Source: Monarcha castaneiventris obscurior
Lineage: Eukaryota > Chordata > Aves > Passeriformes > Monarchidae
DNA: 64,000 nucleotides
Assembly (NCBI GenBank): GCA_026261815.1
Contig: JAMPIT010000510.1
Location: 18,572,001 to 18,636,000 of the forward strand
Direction: 5' to 3'
The notes beneath the pieces are model-generated. The model saw only the letters and a program-made list of their open reading frames with translations, ran no database searches and had not been told where the DNA came from. Positions 37,241 through 49,430 of this stretch are shown one piece after another. Every line of letters starts with the position of its first letter. The stretch's first letter is position 1. A program made the translations under genes and the position numbers.

Positions 37241-40200
37241 GTAAGTAAAGACCTAAAGCTTGAGAAGCTTATTCAAATGAAAATTTTTAAGAATTTAAAT
37301 ATATCTCTAAGCACCTAGGAAACACTTTAATTTGTAAATTAGGTTATTAACATGCAGTAGTTTAGTATTTGCTGTTACTTGTACTTAGTGAATGCAAGTG
37401 ACAATAAATATTAAAAATATTTACTTGGGGGTTTTGTCTCCTTCAGAATTTTTATGAATAGGAGCTCCTCTGTGTTAAATTTTAGATGTTGAGCATCCAT
37501 TAAACTGCATCATCTTTTATTCTGAAATTTTCAAGTGTACTAGTATGTGATGGTATGCTGCTTTTTTTTTTTCTAATTCTCAAATTCCCTCATTTTAAGA
37601 AAATCCCATTAATCTAACAATGTCAGTTTGGCTGAACCATAAGTACATTTTCATGCCCATGCAAAAATTTTCAAAGGCCGTTAGAAGACCACTGCTACTC
37701 TGAAAATACTTGTTTTCAGTGTGTATTGATGAAACTGAGCATTGTCTCATTCCCTTTTTTCATAGTATGGTCTGTCAGCTGCTCTTCTCTACTTGTGAAA
37801 AACACGCAAGAAATGTATTGGTTTTTTCTTCCAAATATACTTGCTGAAGTCTGACAGGGTTAAAAGCAGATACCACCTCCAACTTGGATTTTCACTTGTT
37901 TTTGGCCTAGTTCAAAAAGCACAAAAGGTTGACGGAGCACAGACACTACCTGTATTAAGTGAAAATAAATTTCTCTTGTGTATATAAAAAAAGAAGTTAC
38001 TAAGTCGGTACTTAACTGGTTGAGTTTCATCCACAAACTACATCATAGATGGGATGTCTTCTGCAGTTATCATCTGTTGGATGCAAGGAGTCTGTGAAAT
38101 AGATACAGTGATCATGTTCTTACTTGTTTTTGATATAAAGGAGTAACATTCCGTTCGTGGAGCTTTTCCTCGTATTTAGGGGACCGTGATGTCCATATGA
38201 TAGCTAGAAATTTCTAATAGGTATTTTTCTTACATGTTTGAGTAACTTTTGCTATAATATTCTATCGTTACCAATTGCTCTATTTTGCAAGCCTGCATTT
38301 TTGTGAAGCTGCATGTCCCCATGTGGTATTACTGCAATAATTCCTTTAATATGTGAAAGCAACATAAAAAATTTAAAAAATAAGCCTGTGGAAAAAATGC
38401 TGCCTCATTCAGTTCAGGGATTGGGTAATACTTAATGTGAAGATACCAAGTATATTGGTTTTCCATGTTTGATGTGCTAAATTGTCTCTTTCTCCAAATG
38501 TATGACTCCTATTATCTGACAAAGTCTAAATCTCTTCAGGTTTTTAAGAACACTCATTTGTGCTTTTTTTTCTCTCATTGGTGAGATGAGTTACTAATCT
38601 TATTTAGCAGATCGAAACTGGGCACTATGAGATCAAGGTTAAGAATAGTTACCAAAAGTGGGTGCAGAATTTGAACTGCATGGGGCTTGTTTTTCAGCGT
38701 ATTCAGTTACGTGCAGTTTCATATGTTCAATGCCTGGTTGCAGTTGTTAATTCCTGTGAAATCCTCTCAGGGTCTTGGATATCTCGGGGAAAAAACATCC
38801 CAGAATTAATGAGTGCCTATGGGCAAAATACATGTATTATTAGTTAAATCTTAATAAACATGTTTGGAACATGTTTTCTGTGTAACATCATAGAACTCTG
38901 CGGTGTAGACTAGGCAGCAGTGATGTCACATCTGAGGTCATATTAGTACCCACAGGTATCTCTGCAGGTGTGGCATCTTTGGCACCTGTAGACAAACCTC
39001 TGCCATCTGTGTCAGTAAAACAACTGAAGGAAAAGCAGAAAACTGGCATCATCTGTGTGGATTGGCACTAGAGGGGAATGAGGTGTATCGTGCAAGTGGT
39101 TTTCCCAAGTAGGAAGTGACAACAGAGCCAGTAGTGAGACCTTGGAATCTCAAATTTCTGTTTGTGTTTCACACTGAGTAAAGATTTGTAAGTACAGACA
39201 CTTTTCTTCCTGTTCACAAACTTGACTTGTGTCTGTCTTGAATCTTCCACTGAAATTTGTGTTTTGTTTTGACTCTTCCATTCCAACTAAGCAGTTGGAA
39301 TTATGGGCACGTTTTTTCTGTTTCCTAGTTCATGAGCCTGGGATAAATTTTACTTCCAAGCACATGTTAAAGGTATATGAATTATCCCATATGATGTCAG
39401 CAAATAGGTTTCTGCTTTGAATTTTAAAAGTTTAAATACTGTGAATTCTGAAAGTGGTAATTGTCAGTCTTTTAAAATGGTATGTTTTATGATTCAATTT
39501 CACAATTTAGAAAGAGGTTCCAATCACTGCCATAATATTTGAAGTTTCAGTTCATAAACTCATGACTTTGTGATAGCTTTTGTGTTGTGTATAGGGTAAG
39601 GGCTCTCTTACTCTTTGGCAACCACTTTGCCTTCTCAAATTCTGTGGGTTTAGGACTGTTGCAAATACAGTTTACTATATTAAGTCTGTTATTTCAGTTA
39701 TATTGATTCATTAATAATTGTGGTGTATTCTGAACTTCAAGGAATACTAACAAAATATTTCAGGAATACACTTTGTTGATGGGTTTGCAAGATTTCTGAA
39801 CCCTTGCCACTGTGTTTCTTTATTGCTACTAATGTTGTTTGGGAGCTACAACAAAAGAATTCGAGTGAGTGAGTTATTCTCCAGACCATGAGCAAACAGA
39901 GTCAGTTCTTAGCAATGGAAATTAATGTCCCGTTAGTGTTGATTTCTCAGTTCATGTGTTCCTATAGAAACCTGATGCTCAGGACCCTAGGAGCTGTAGG
40001 GGTGTGTCCATCTACTCAGCCAATAGAAGAATCTCAGCTATTATTTGCTGTCTTTTTTTAAGGCAGATTGATTCTTTAAGATATGTGTGTATACATTCAA
40101 CACACAAGGAGCAAGTGTGGAAGATGGATCTTCCAGGTTTTTTAGCATTATTAATTGGCAAATGTAGTGTATTGTAAATAAGAGAATTGGGCCATGTATG

Positions 40201-41645
40201 AAATCACAGCCAACTAACTTAATATGAATGTGTTAAATATTTTATACAAGAGAGGAAGAAGGATAAAAAAATTGCTGCTCTGTGTGGTATGTGATTTACT
40301 GGTGCTATTTGATCTACTTAGAACAAAAATAGGTGATGAATCCTTCTGCACTCTTCTAAACCAGTGTAATACGCATCCTATTGAAAGATCTAGGCTCTAA
40401 CAAAACCATTTATCAATGTTCAAATAAAGTGGCTGCACTTTCAGTGTATCATGCATGCTCTGCTTTCTCAAGTAGCATTGCTGTTTGTCCTGAAGCAACC
40501 TTAAATCTCTGGAAAAGGAAGATGAAGGAGGAGGTAACAGTTTGTATGAAGCTTTGATCATGTTACTTGACGTTGCACCATTAGTAGTTTCTTCTGGTCT
40601 TAAGTAACCTGAATATTGTTGTACCTATGTCTGTATCTTAAAAGCAGAAATAAGCAACAACATAGTTGTGGGACAATAAACCTGCAGGGATATAAACTAA
40701 CATGTAATACAGTGTCACAGTCATTAAACTGTGATCCATAACGAGTCTGTTGTTGGTGACAGGTGGCAAAACATAGGAAAGTCCTCGTGTAGGAATTACA
40801 CTTAAGTTGCTCTTTGTACAGATATATATGGGAAAGCTTGGTAACTTAGAGCTAGCGTATCTTTGTTCCCCGGAGTTGTTTGGGATCTGGCCAATTCTTT
40901 TTTGTTCCTGCCACCTCAGCAGTAGTGCAATCCCACATACTGTTGGTGCAGTTTGGCTTTTGTAGCCTGTGGGTGTGTTGCCTATTTGTGGGCTGGAATA
41001 GTTGCCTGGATTTCCATAGAACAGTGATACCTGATTGTTGCAGGGGGCGCTAAATTCTCTGTGGCACTAACTGGCTGTTCTCTGTTTTCAGATTTAAGTG
41101 TGCTATGGAATTAAAAATAGACAAGGAGGCCTAAAGTCTGATCCGCACCTATTCTGTAGGGTGAACTTTAAACAGAATTGTGCTGTGGTCTCAGTTATGT
41201 AAAGTTTTCCTTTAAACACCAATTTCCAAGGACTTTCTGAAATTAGGTTTACATTCAGGAGAATGGGGAGTTCTCATGATCAGATTGCTTTCTAGACATA
41301 TTTCCAAGTGAGCATTGAGATGGAAAATGTTAGCAAATACATTCAGTTATTATGAGATACTTGGAACTTACTCTAATATAGCCATAAAATTAGATGGATA
41401 CAAACATCTCTTGGGAGTGGAGAAGAAACAACAAATACAGAAATAGCAGAAAGAGGGAAAATATATTGCTTTAATTCGATTAGAATTATTGGTAATACAT
41501 ATGGGTGTGCTTTTTATAAATCTGTTTGAAGTTTGCAAGGAGTTCAGAAATAGGTCACAGTTCAATTTATTTTAGCTATGCTATTTTAATGCATTTATTT
41601 ATCTGAAAATTAAAAGTTAATATATTCTTTATTTTCCTTTAACAG
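37241..41645 (+). other. N4BP2L2: N4BP2L2 intron 2
   Basis: A 4.4 kb AT-rich intron between donor GTAAGT and acceptor TTTAACAG. I see no CR1 or other recognisable element, and only short unsupported open frames. Confidence 0.85.
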
Positions 41646-41770
41646 GGTTCTGCTTGGTCAGAGTTCTGATGGCATTGTGCTCAGCACTGATGATTATTTT
41701 CGTCAGCAGTGTGGATACACCTATAATGCTGCTCAGCTCGGTGATGCCCACGAGTGGAACCGGAAGAGAG
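41646..41770 (+). CDS. N4BP2L2: N4BP2L2 exon 3 (residues 480-521, kinase-like domain)
   Basis: The acceptor is TTTAACAG and the donor GTCGGA, a weaker site, with exon phases 2 to 1. It encodes the segment after Walker A. This includes STDDYF (493-498), where Asp495/Asp496 sit in the position expected for the catalytic or metal-binding acid of polynucleotide-kinase-like P-loop domains, and the family motif GDAHEWN (512-518). The role in N4BP2L2 itself is not established; the family link is N4BP2, which has a polynucleotide 5'-kinase domain. Confidence 0.95.
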
Positions 41771-42171
41771 GTCGGAATGGATAAAAGGAATCCTGTTAAG
41801 CTGTGTTACATAGAGGAAATAGAAGGGTAGCATAACATGTATGAGTGTTAAGAATCTATATGAAAAGGAGTATATATATTTTAGCAAAGCATATATAGAA
41901 GTGTTTAAAGTATTTTTTATACTTTAGTTCGTATATGTATATATACATTAAAATTTGAACTTCTGCAAGATTCAGAGTTAAAAATAGATAACTTTGTTTC
42001 TTTGAGCATCAGGCTTTTGTTTCTACTTGTTTTCATTCTTGCCTGTACCTTTTATTCTTTCTCTTAGAGTGTTTCAGTCAGAGTAGATTAGTGAAAGATG
42101 ATCTGGAGCAGTTTATTTTTATTTTGTTTGAGTTAATGTGGTTTATTAACTTGCACAATTTTTCATTGCAG

Positions 42172-42260
42172 CAAAGCAAGCAATGGAGCAGGGAAAATCT
42201 CCAGTTATAATAGACAACACTAATACTCAAGCTTGGGAAATGAAGCCATATGTGGAAGTG
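42172..42260 (+). CDS. N4BP2L2: N4BP2L2 exon 4 (residues 522-551)
   Basis: The acceptor is TTCATTGCAG and the donor GTAGGT. The exon joins in frame to exon 3 (G|CA, Ala522) and ends at a complete codon (Val551). It encodes [18 protein letters not shown] followed by [19 protein letters not shown] (533-539) is the hydrophobic strand and Asp-Asn-Thr-Asn motif typical of N4BP2-like P-loop kinases. Confidence 0.95.
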
Positions 42261-42617
42261 GTAGGTTTTATTGCATGGTTGTCATCTGTAACAATTTTTC
42301 AAACTTGACCCTTGCATGTGATAAGTTGGTATGTTTTGTCCAGAAACATTTTTTTTTGCTCAAGTTTTTGAAGAGAGAGACAGCTTATTGATAATGATTA
42401 GTAATTGTTGTGGCAATAGTTCAGATCAGTTTAAGGATTGACTTGATTTAATTTGCTTAGCCTGGAACAAAAGCTAAGACAAGCTGGGGGTAAGTGAAAT
42501 TCAGCATACTTCCACAGCAGGGTATGCTGCATCTGTTCATTATACTTGTCTTTTTTTTTTTCTTAACATTTTATGTAATCATGATACACATCACATGTAT
42601 TTATTTGCTTGCTGCAG

Positions 42618-42694
42618 GCTCTAGAAAAAGGATACAGAGTGGAATTCCATGAGCCAGATACTTGGTGGAAGTTTGATCCTGAAGAATTAGAAAA
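42618..42694 (+). CDS. N4BP2L2: N4BP2L2 exon 5 (residues 552-577)
   Basis: The acceptor is TTGCTGCAG and the donor AA|GTAAGG, phases 0 to 2. It encodes ALEKGYRVEFHEPDTWWKFD and then PEELEK. The HEPDTWWKFD stretch is a strong family signature. The next exon supplies the G completing Lys577. Confidence 0.95.
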
Positions 42695-45600
42695 GTAAGG
42701 TTTCCTCTTACAGACATCGTGGTACTTTATGTATAGAGATAGGCGGATAAATATGCATGCATAAATGTATATGCAGTAAGTTATATTTTATTCAAAATAT
42801 TTTCTCTTTACTAGTAGTATGAAATGCATTTTATTTAAATAGGCATTTTGAGGTATACCTTTACATGGAAGTTTTATGGATAAACAAGCAGACAAATAAG
42901 TACAAGCTCCATTTTGTTGGCCCAAAAAGTCAATATTAAAATTTTATTGAACATGTGTAGATCTGACTTAAAATACTGTAGAACATGGGTCATTGAACTT
43001 CTGGGTTTTGAGAGTGCTTAGGAAGCTGCTTTTCTTCCTGGTTAATGTCCTTTTTGTCTCAGATATATCTGCTTTAGAAATCTTACGAGGTATCAGACCA
43101 GCTCAGAGATATTTCTGTGTTTGAAATGTAGTGTAATACTTTCACGGTTGATGACAGAGTTCTCTCACTGTTGTTTCACATGCATCCAACTGGCATTGCT
43201 TCTAATTGTTTCAGCTTTGTAAAGTAGCCCCTACAGTGCACAAAGTACTTGTGTATAATGCTTGCTTTACTGACTTGGCCTTTATTGTGTTTCTAAATAT
43301 TCTAAAGTTTTCACCTTTTGCTCCTAAGCTGCCACTAACTTGTTTCTAGAGATGGAGTCTTCTCTCTGTAGAATGATAGTAAGTTTTTCTAGTTTGGGGT
43401 ACAGCACAGCCAAGTTAGGAATCTTAGTAATCAGGCACTTCTAAGATACTCAGCATGAGATTTCCATTACACGAGACAGAGTTACTTTCCAGGAAAATTC
43501 ATGTTTCCACATGATCTTAACAAGCAACAGGATAAAGTGACATGAAGTGTTGTTACTGGTGAATTTTACTGTTCAGTCATTAATTGTAGAAGTAAAGTTT
43601 GTATCTGTCCCAGAGGAAAACCCTTGAAATGTGAAGTGCTGTTACCAGTTTTTAGAAGTTTCCTAGAAATATTTTAGCAGTTCTGGTTGCTTTAAATATT
43701 TGAATAGAGGCCCATTGCCTGGAAACTTTATTTTTTGGGAGTTCAAGAAAGGTGATGATGGTAAGTTTTCATTTTGTTCAAGAGAGGGCTCCTCAGAGTT
43801 TTGTTTCATCAGCAAGCTTGCTGAGGGTGCAGTTGTGGAGGATAGTAAGGAAGCATTTAATAGTGGCAGAACTTTGCTTTTATCAGTAGATTCGGTGTTC
43901 CTCCAAGGAAAACAGTCTTCCTCCTCCTATCTCTTAGGAGCTTTTGGTGGTATGTCTGTGTTAGTTCAGATAGAAGGCTTTGTGCTCTCTCAGCATAGCC
44001 AAGCTGCCAAAGAATGAGTGAAGACATGCCTGAAGAGATCACAGTATTAAATGACACTATACAGCAAATTGATTTCCTTTTTTAAATCAGTTTCTATGCT
44101 TGATGCAATTTTGCTGTTAGTGATTTTATTATCCTGCCTTATTCTGCAATGAAAAATATTTCCTCTTTTATGAAGTGATTATGCACAAGTCCATTCAATT
44201 GTGGATGAGTGTGCACTTTATCTTCAGAGCACTTGAGCTATAATCTTTTTCTGGGAGTACTAAGATAGGGGAAATATTGAATAACTTTCTGCTTCCACCA
44301 TTTGGCGTTAAAAGACTTAGACTCTCATTTTTTCTCTGTCGTGAGTGTCAAGTGCTTTATAAAATCTACATATTTCAAGAGGGTTGACTTTTTTCTCTAC
44401 CATTAACCTTGTTCATATTTGTGAGTAAAATCAAAACTGTTAAGACACAGTAAGTGATTAGTTCAACATGCAGCTGCTCCTGGGCCACTTTAGCACAGTG
44501 TAAAAATTAGAAGCATTTAAACAATGAGCCACGTGCAGTGATTACTCCAGCTTCTGGTGTTGTCTCAGGGAAGAGTGTCTGTGAGAGAAATGCGCTGCTT
44601 AAGCATTTTCTTCACAAAAAGAAACCTGATAAAATACACCTTAAGGACCCAGTGTAATTTTGAATAGTTCTGTTATCTGAATTCTGCTTCCATTCTGAAT
44701 GTGAAGCCAGTGTGCTACCTGCAGTGTGCTTTGAACACTTGTCAACTTGATTCTTACTTGTTTGTTGTAATAATACAAAGTCCTGAGGGGGCTGGGTGGT
44801 GAGGAAATAGGTCTTTTAAAATATTTCTGTGTGGTGTATCCTCTTTCCAGTATAGCCTGTTTGTTCCCAGTGTTGATTTCTCTTCCATAGAACTGAGCAA
44901 GTTGCTAAGGTTTATACCTCTTCTGTCCCTGGCAGAAAGCACAAAGATGCAGAAATACATTCTGTCTTGGTTTGTTGTGGAAATAATTCAGCTTGGACAA
45001 GGTTCCTTGACAATAAGAATGTATTGGGTTGTGATAAATGCTTGTTGATGCTACCAAAACATTTTGTTTCTGTTTTATGTCTCTTCTTTTAGATTAAATT
45101 CTGTTACAGTTCTGGCAGTTTGTGCATGAGGCTTGTGGTTTTCTTTTGGTAGAGACTGAAATTCTCTGCTACCATGGATTTTAAGGTCTTAGTACGTAGA
45201 TACCAAGGAGATACAGACATTCTCATGTCATGTGTAACCCCTTAGGTTCTTAATGGACCAAGTTCTTCCTGAAAGTAGCTGGTCACTGAGCACTGCAAGA
45301 ATAGGACAGCACTTTTGATACCTTTTCCTTTACATGTGTTTCAGTCTATTTCTAAATTTGCAGCAAGTGTCAGTTGCAACTCGTCGATAAAAGTGTTGTG
45401 AGCATGTTGTTCTGGTTCAGAGATAAAATTGCTTCTTATTCTGTAGAGATGTTTCTTGATGAGAAAATGCTCTGTCACTAAGTCTTGAAACTGTGTAGTT
45501 GTTTGGGGTTTTTTTTAATGCTAGTTTGAACATTGCTTTCATAAGGAGTAATCTATGCTATTATTCATCTCTGCTCATTAGCTAGTATACCATGTAAAAT

Positions 45601-45842
45601 CTGATGAATAATTTGCAAAATCCTTCTAGGATAGTTCAGGTGCATAGCTGTAGTGAGTAACATCACATTTCTGTATGAAGGATGCATGAGGATGCAGTGT
45701 AATAAAAGTAAGAAGAAAAAATTGAGAATTTAGAGGGTTTTTTCCTAAAGACTGTAACATGCAATTATATGTATATACTTACATATAACTATATGTAGCT
45801 ATAAACATATCAGACAATTTATTTAAGTTTTTGTTTTTGTAG
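42695..45842 (+). other. N4BP2L2: N4BP2L2 intron 5
   Basis: A 3.1 kb intron without recognisable repeats. A 105-codon open frame at 43700-44017 has no domain and no clear splice context, so I leave it as chance. Confidence 0.8.
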
Positions 45843-46041
45843 GAGGAATAAACATGGGGTCACTCGTGAGAAGATTGCTCAGATGTTGGAACGATACGAA
45901 TATCAAATATCCATCCCTATTGTGATGAATTCAGTGGTACCTCCCCACAAAAACACTCAAAGACCACCTCTGCAGAGAAGACATAGGTGGGGAGACAATA
46001 CAGACTCATGGAGTTCTTTCAGTATTTCCAGTAGCCAGTAA
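45843..46041 (+). CDS. N4BP2L2: N4BP2L2 exon 6: last coding exon of the short form, internal exon of the long form
   Basis: The acceptor is TTTTTGTAG. It encodes RNKHGVTREKIAQMLERYEY, with Arg/Lys residues that would form the lid of the kinase-like fold, then a basic RRHR. Reading straight on gives RWGDNTDSWSSFSISSSQ and stop TAA at 46039-46041, a 642-residue protein. Within the exon a donor, ACATAG|GTGGGG, ends a shorter version at 45986 in phase 2. This joins in frame to the large exon at 59109 (AG|G, Arg625). Human N4BP2L2 likewise has short (about 583 aa) and long forms diverging at this point. Both ends are therefore likely to be used. Confidence 0.93.
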
Positions 46042-46103
46042 CACAGTTGCAGTCAGTTAATAAGAATCTGTTATTTGCCCCTTCAAAACACATCATCACC
46101 TCC

Positions 46104-46109
46104 AATAAA
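46104..46109 (+). terminator. N4BP2L2: Polyadenylation signal AATAAA (first candidate)
   Basis: First canonical AATAAA, 63 bases after the short-form stop, followed within 30-40 bases by GT-rich sequence. Confidence 0.45.
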
Positions 46110-46186
46110 GTAGTGATCTTCTGTGTTTTAAATAGGCCTATTTCAAGACCCATTTTCTTCTGTTGTTTTTAATGGATTTACATGTA

Positions 46187-46192
46187 AATAAA
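46187..46192 (+). terminator. N4BP2L2: Polyadenylation signal AATAAA (second candidate)
   Basis: Second canonical signal, about 150 bases after the stop, followed by TGTACATTTAATGTTTTTT. Confidence 0.5.
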
Positions 46193-47124
46193 ATTGTACA
46201 TTTAATGTTTTTTAAAACTACATTTATTAAAGTTGTAAGACCTTGGATTTTAGTAAAATATTTAATATAGTATGGCATATAGCAGAGTCTTTCTTCATAA
46301 ATCTAAGACAATGACGCTGTCATATATTAGGTAACTGTTGAGCAGTTTTTTTTTAAAGAATGGGTCATATTAAGGGTCTTTAAAAAGAGAATTTAAGTCC
46401 CAAAAGAAGAGTTTATTTACATAGTAATCAATTTTAATGATTGTTATTTAGTCTTCTTACCTTTTTGGAGATTTTTTGAAAGCAGTTATGTTCTGGATTG
46501 TGCTTTAGTTCTATTTGGTATATATTGCCAGTTGACAAAATTTTGGCATGTGTTTTCTGATTTCAGTCAAGAGGTTTGATTTTTTTGTTGTTGTTGTTGT
46601 TTTGTTGGTTTTTTCCTTTCTTTTTTTGTCTCAGAGGTTCATGTGGCAGCTGAAGCAACATTCTGCCAGTACAGTATTCTCACCAGCCATAAACTGTGCA
46701 ACCTGAATAATTTTTTTATTTATTCTCATTGTTAGTATATAAACTGTGATGATGGTGGCACACCACCGACTTGTTTTGTGCTGACTAAAAAAAAAAAAAA
46801 TCTAAATTTTATCGCTAAACCCCCAAAATTTCACAGCTTTGTCTTTCTAAGTCAGTTTCTTTCATTTGTGATAAAAATGGAGTTTTGAAGAATTAAGCTG
46901 TCAATTCCCAGTCCGCAGTTGGGATGCATCAATTCAGTATAAATAGTGGATATAATTCTGTAAAACCATCTTGCATTCCTAATTTTGGTGTAGCCAATGT
47001 AATCTGTTGAGTGCATAACAAAGAATGAGCCAGCATGGAGACTGACTTAACTGCTCTGTTTCTCTTAAAAAGTGATGAATTTGTAAGTGTTCACTTTGCA
47101 TTTTTTCTAACAGCTTGCTGTATT

Positions 47125-47130
47125 AATAAA
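47125..47130 (+). terminator. N4BP2L2: Polyadenylation signal AATAAA (distal candidate)
   Basis: Canonical signal within TATTAATAAAATATATTTG, followed by TG-rich sequence; it could give a 1.1 kb 3'UTR. Confidence 0.5.
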
Positions 47131-48974
47131 ATATATTTGTGTTCAGTATTGTTGAAGTAGTTCAATGCAGCAGTTTTTATTATTTTCAAGCTCGTAGGAT
47201 TTTATACAGATGAGCATTATTACTAACCTGAAATAATCTAACTACACTTGACTTCCTTATACACTGAATGATCGAAGGTAGAAAATTTTGTTAAGAACAT
47301 GAGTATGTAACTAAAAGAATTTGGATGGTTATCTATTACTTATTTGGTGTCATAGTATCAGAATTTTGAAAATTCCAAAGCCAGCATAATTTTTTTAAAT
47401 TGTAGACAGTTTTTGAATAGGCCCTAAAAATTACTTTGTCAATAAAGTCTGAATACCATGAAAGCTGAAAATCCAGGTATATAATGAAGTATCTTTCTGT
47501 GGTTTTCTACAACTATGGTGCAAATTTAAATTTATGTTTTAATTATTTGAAAAATAATTCAAACTTTCAGTAGCACATGCATTGTTAATATATTGAATTA
47601 TGTGTATGTGTATGAAAGGGGCTCCCCAACTATATTATTAATTGTCTGTTATTCATATCAAATATCTTACTGTATTTTAGTTTTCATGGTTGTCTTTTTC
47701 TGTGTCTAAAAAGAATCCTTGATATTGTAAATGCTCAGTAATATTTTAATTATGCCAGAGTTTTTATATTTAAACACAAAAGCACATTTCAAGTGTGGGG
47801 AGATAAAAAGGTTTTAGACTCATTTTAGACTCTATTTTACTGTAAGCTATAACATGATAAAATTTATTGAGGCTTATGTAATATGCACACAGTGCACTAA
47901 AGCATGTCAAGAAAGAGCTGATTATTGAAGATTGAAATGGTTTTTTTTAGCAGTATTTAATTATTTGTATAGGTACTAATTTGTACTGTTTTAAGATGGT
48001 GTGGCTTTCTTGTGTCACCTTTTTAATTATTGGTGGATGGGAGTGTTTTTGCTGTGCAAAGCATGCTGATCAATAGGCCTGCAGTTTGCAAAGGACACTT
48101 AGGAAAGGGAAGCTTTGCAATTTGTTTCTGTATCAAACATTTGTAAATTGCTTCATCTGTACAGCTGTATTCTAAGGTAAGTACAGTGACATGGTGAAAA
48201 CACTGGAATTACAGTCAGTGTAACACTTCCCTGTTTCATGGTATAATCATGTTTTTTGAGGATACGACAGTCACAGATCACAGACACATCTCAGAAGTTG
48301 ACTTTACACTACACTATTTATATGTAAAAATAAAAAGTTACGTGAAATACATGTTGCAGGTATTGAATTTTTCATGCCCTCAAAACCAAGGAAAATTAGT
48401 TATTTGATCAAAATGTATGTGCAAGAAATGTAAGAACTTGCTGCTCAGCTAGACAGGGGATCTAAAAATTTTTACTGTCTGTACTTTCTATACAATACTT
48501 GTGTTGATCATGATAATGTACCTAGAACAAAGGTTTCCTGTTCACTTTTTAAATAAATTACTAGTTAATCATATTTAATGAAATAATAGTGTCAGGTTGG
48601 GGTTTTTTCCAAATTTAACTAATGCTTAGAACCATAATGCTACAAATTCTAAGTTTCTCCTGCATACTTGAAACTAGTGGGATGTTCGGTAAGTAAATTT
48701 AACACTTAACTTTTCTAAGTATGAAATTTAAATGAAAATTAATATGTAGAACATACATCAGTTGGTTCATATAGCAGACCACAGCATCAGCTGTATAGGG
48801 AAAAATGATTCTAGTTTTACTGCTTCATCTAAGCTGCTATTTCATGATTTATTGGTTTACTTCCTGAATTATCCAAGGTTTTCATCAGCATTCTGTGGGT
48901 GATTTAGTTTTCTCATTTTAATTTTGTATGGACAAGACAAAAATCACTACCCCAAGACTAAACCCTAAAAAACC

Positions 48975-49430
48975 TGTGTGCTGGTTTTGGGTGGCGTAAA
49001 GTTGGTTGTCTTCAGAGTAGCTGGTCTGGGACTGTGTTTTAGATTTGCCCTGGAAACAGTATTGATAACACAGGGGTGTTTTTGTTACTGCTGAGCAGTG
49101 CTTACACAGCATCAAGGACTTTTTGTTCCTCACAGGGAGTTGGGAGGGGACACAGCTGGGACAGCTGACCCCAGCTGACCAAAGGGAGATCCCAGACCTT
49201 AAGGCATCAGGCCTGATATATAAAGCTGCAGGAAGAAGGAGTGAGGGGGTTTGGAATGGTGGAGTTTGTCTTCTGAAGTGACAGTTACATGTGATGGAGC
49301 CTGGCTTTCCTGGGGATGGCTGAACACCTGCCTGCCTGTGGGAAGTGGTGAATGAATTCCTTGTTTTGTTTTGCTTGCATGTGCAGGTCTTGCTTTACCT
49401 GTTAAACTGTCTTTATTGCTAACCATGAGT
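48975..49430 (+). mobile_element. Solo LTR of an avian endogenous retrovirus (3' end incomplete)
   Basis: The segment starts TGTGTGCTGGTTTTGGGTGG, as do LTRs I know from songbird genomes. It then shows, in order, a GATAACACAGGGGTGTTTTT block, AGTCAAGGACTTTT-like sequence, GGGACAGCTGACCCCAGCTG, a TATATAAA box at 49217-49224 and GTTAAACTGTCTTTATTGCT near the U3/R end. I see no retroviral gag, pol or env alongside, so this is a solo LTR inside N4BP2L2 intron 6. The 3' end is diverged or truncated. Family naming is from memory. Confidence 0.75.

Larger units (their letters stand above)
46042..47150 (+). other. N4BP2L2: N4BP2L2 short-form 3'UTR
   Basis: An AT-rich region follows the short-form stop. 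AATAAA signals lie at 46104-46109, 46187-46192 and 47125-47130. The last is followed by T- and TG-rich sequence, as expected of a cleavage site. A (TTG)n run near 46584-46605 and an A14 run at 46787-46800 lie within it. Confidence 0.6.
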
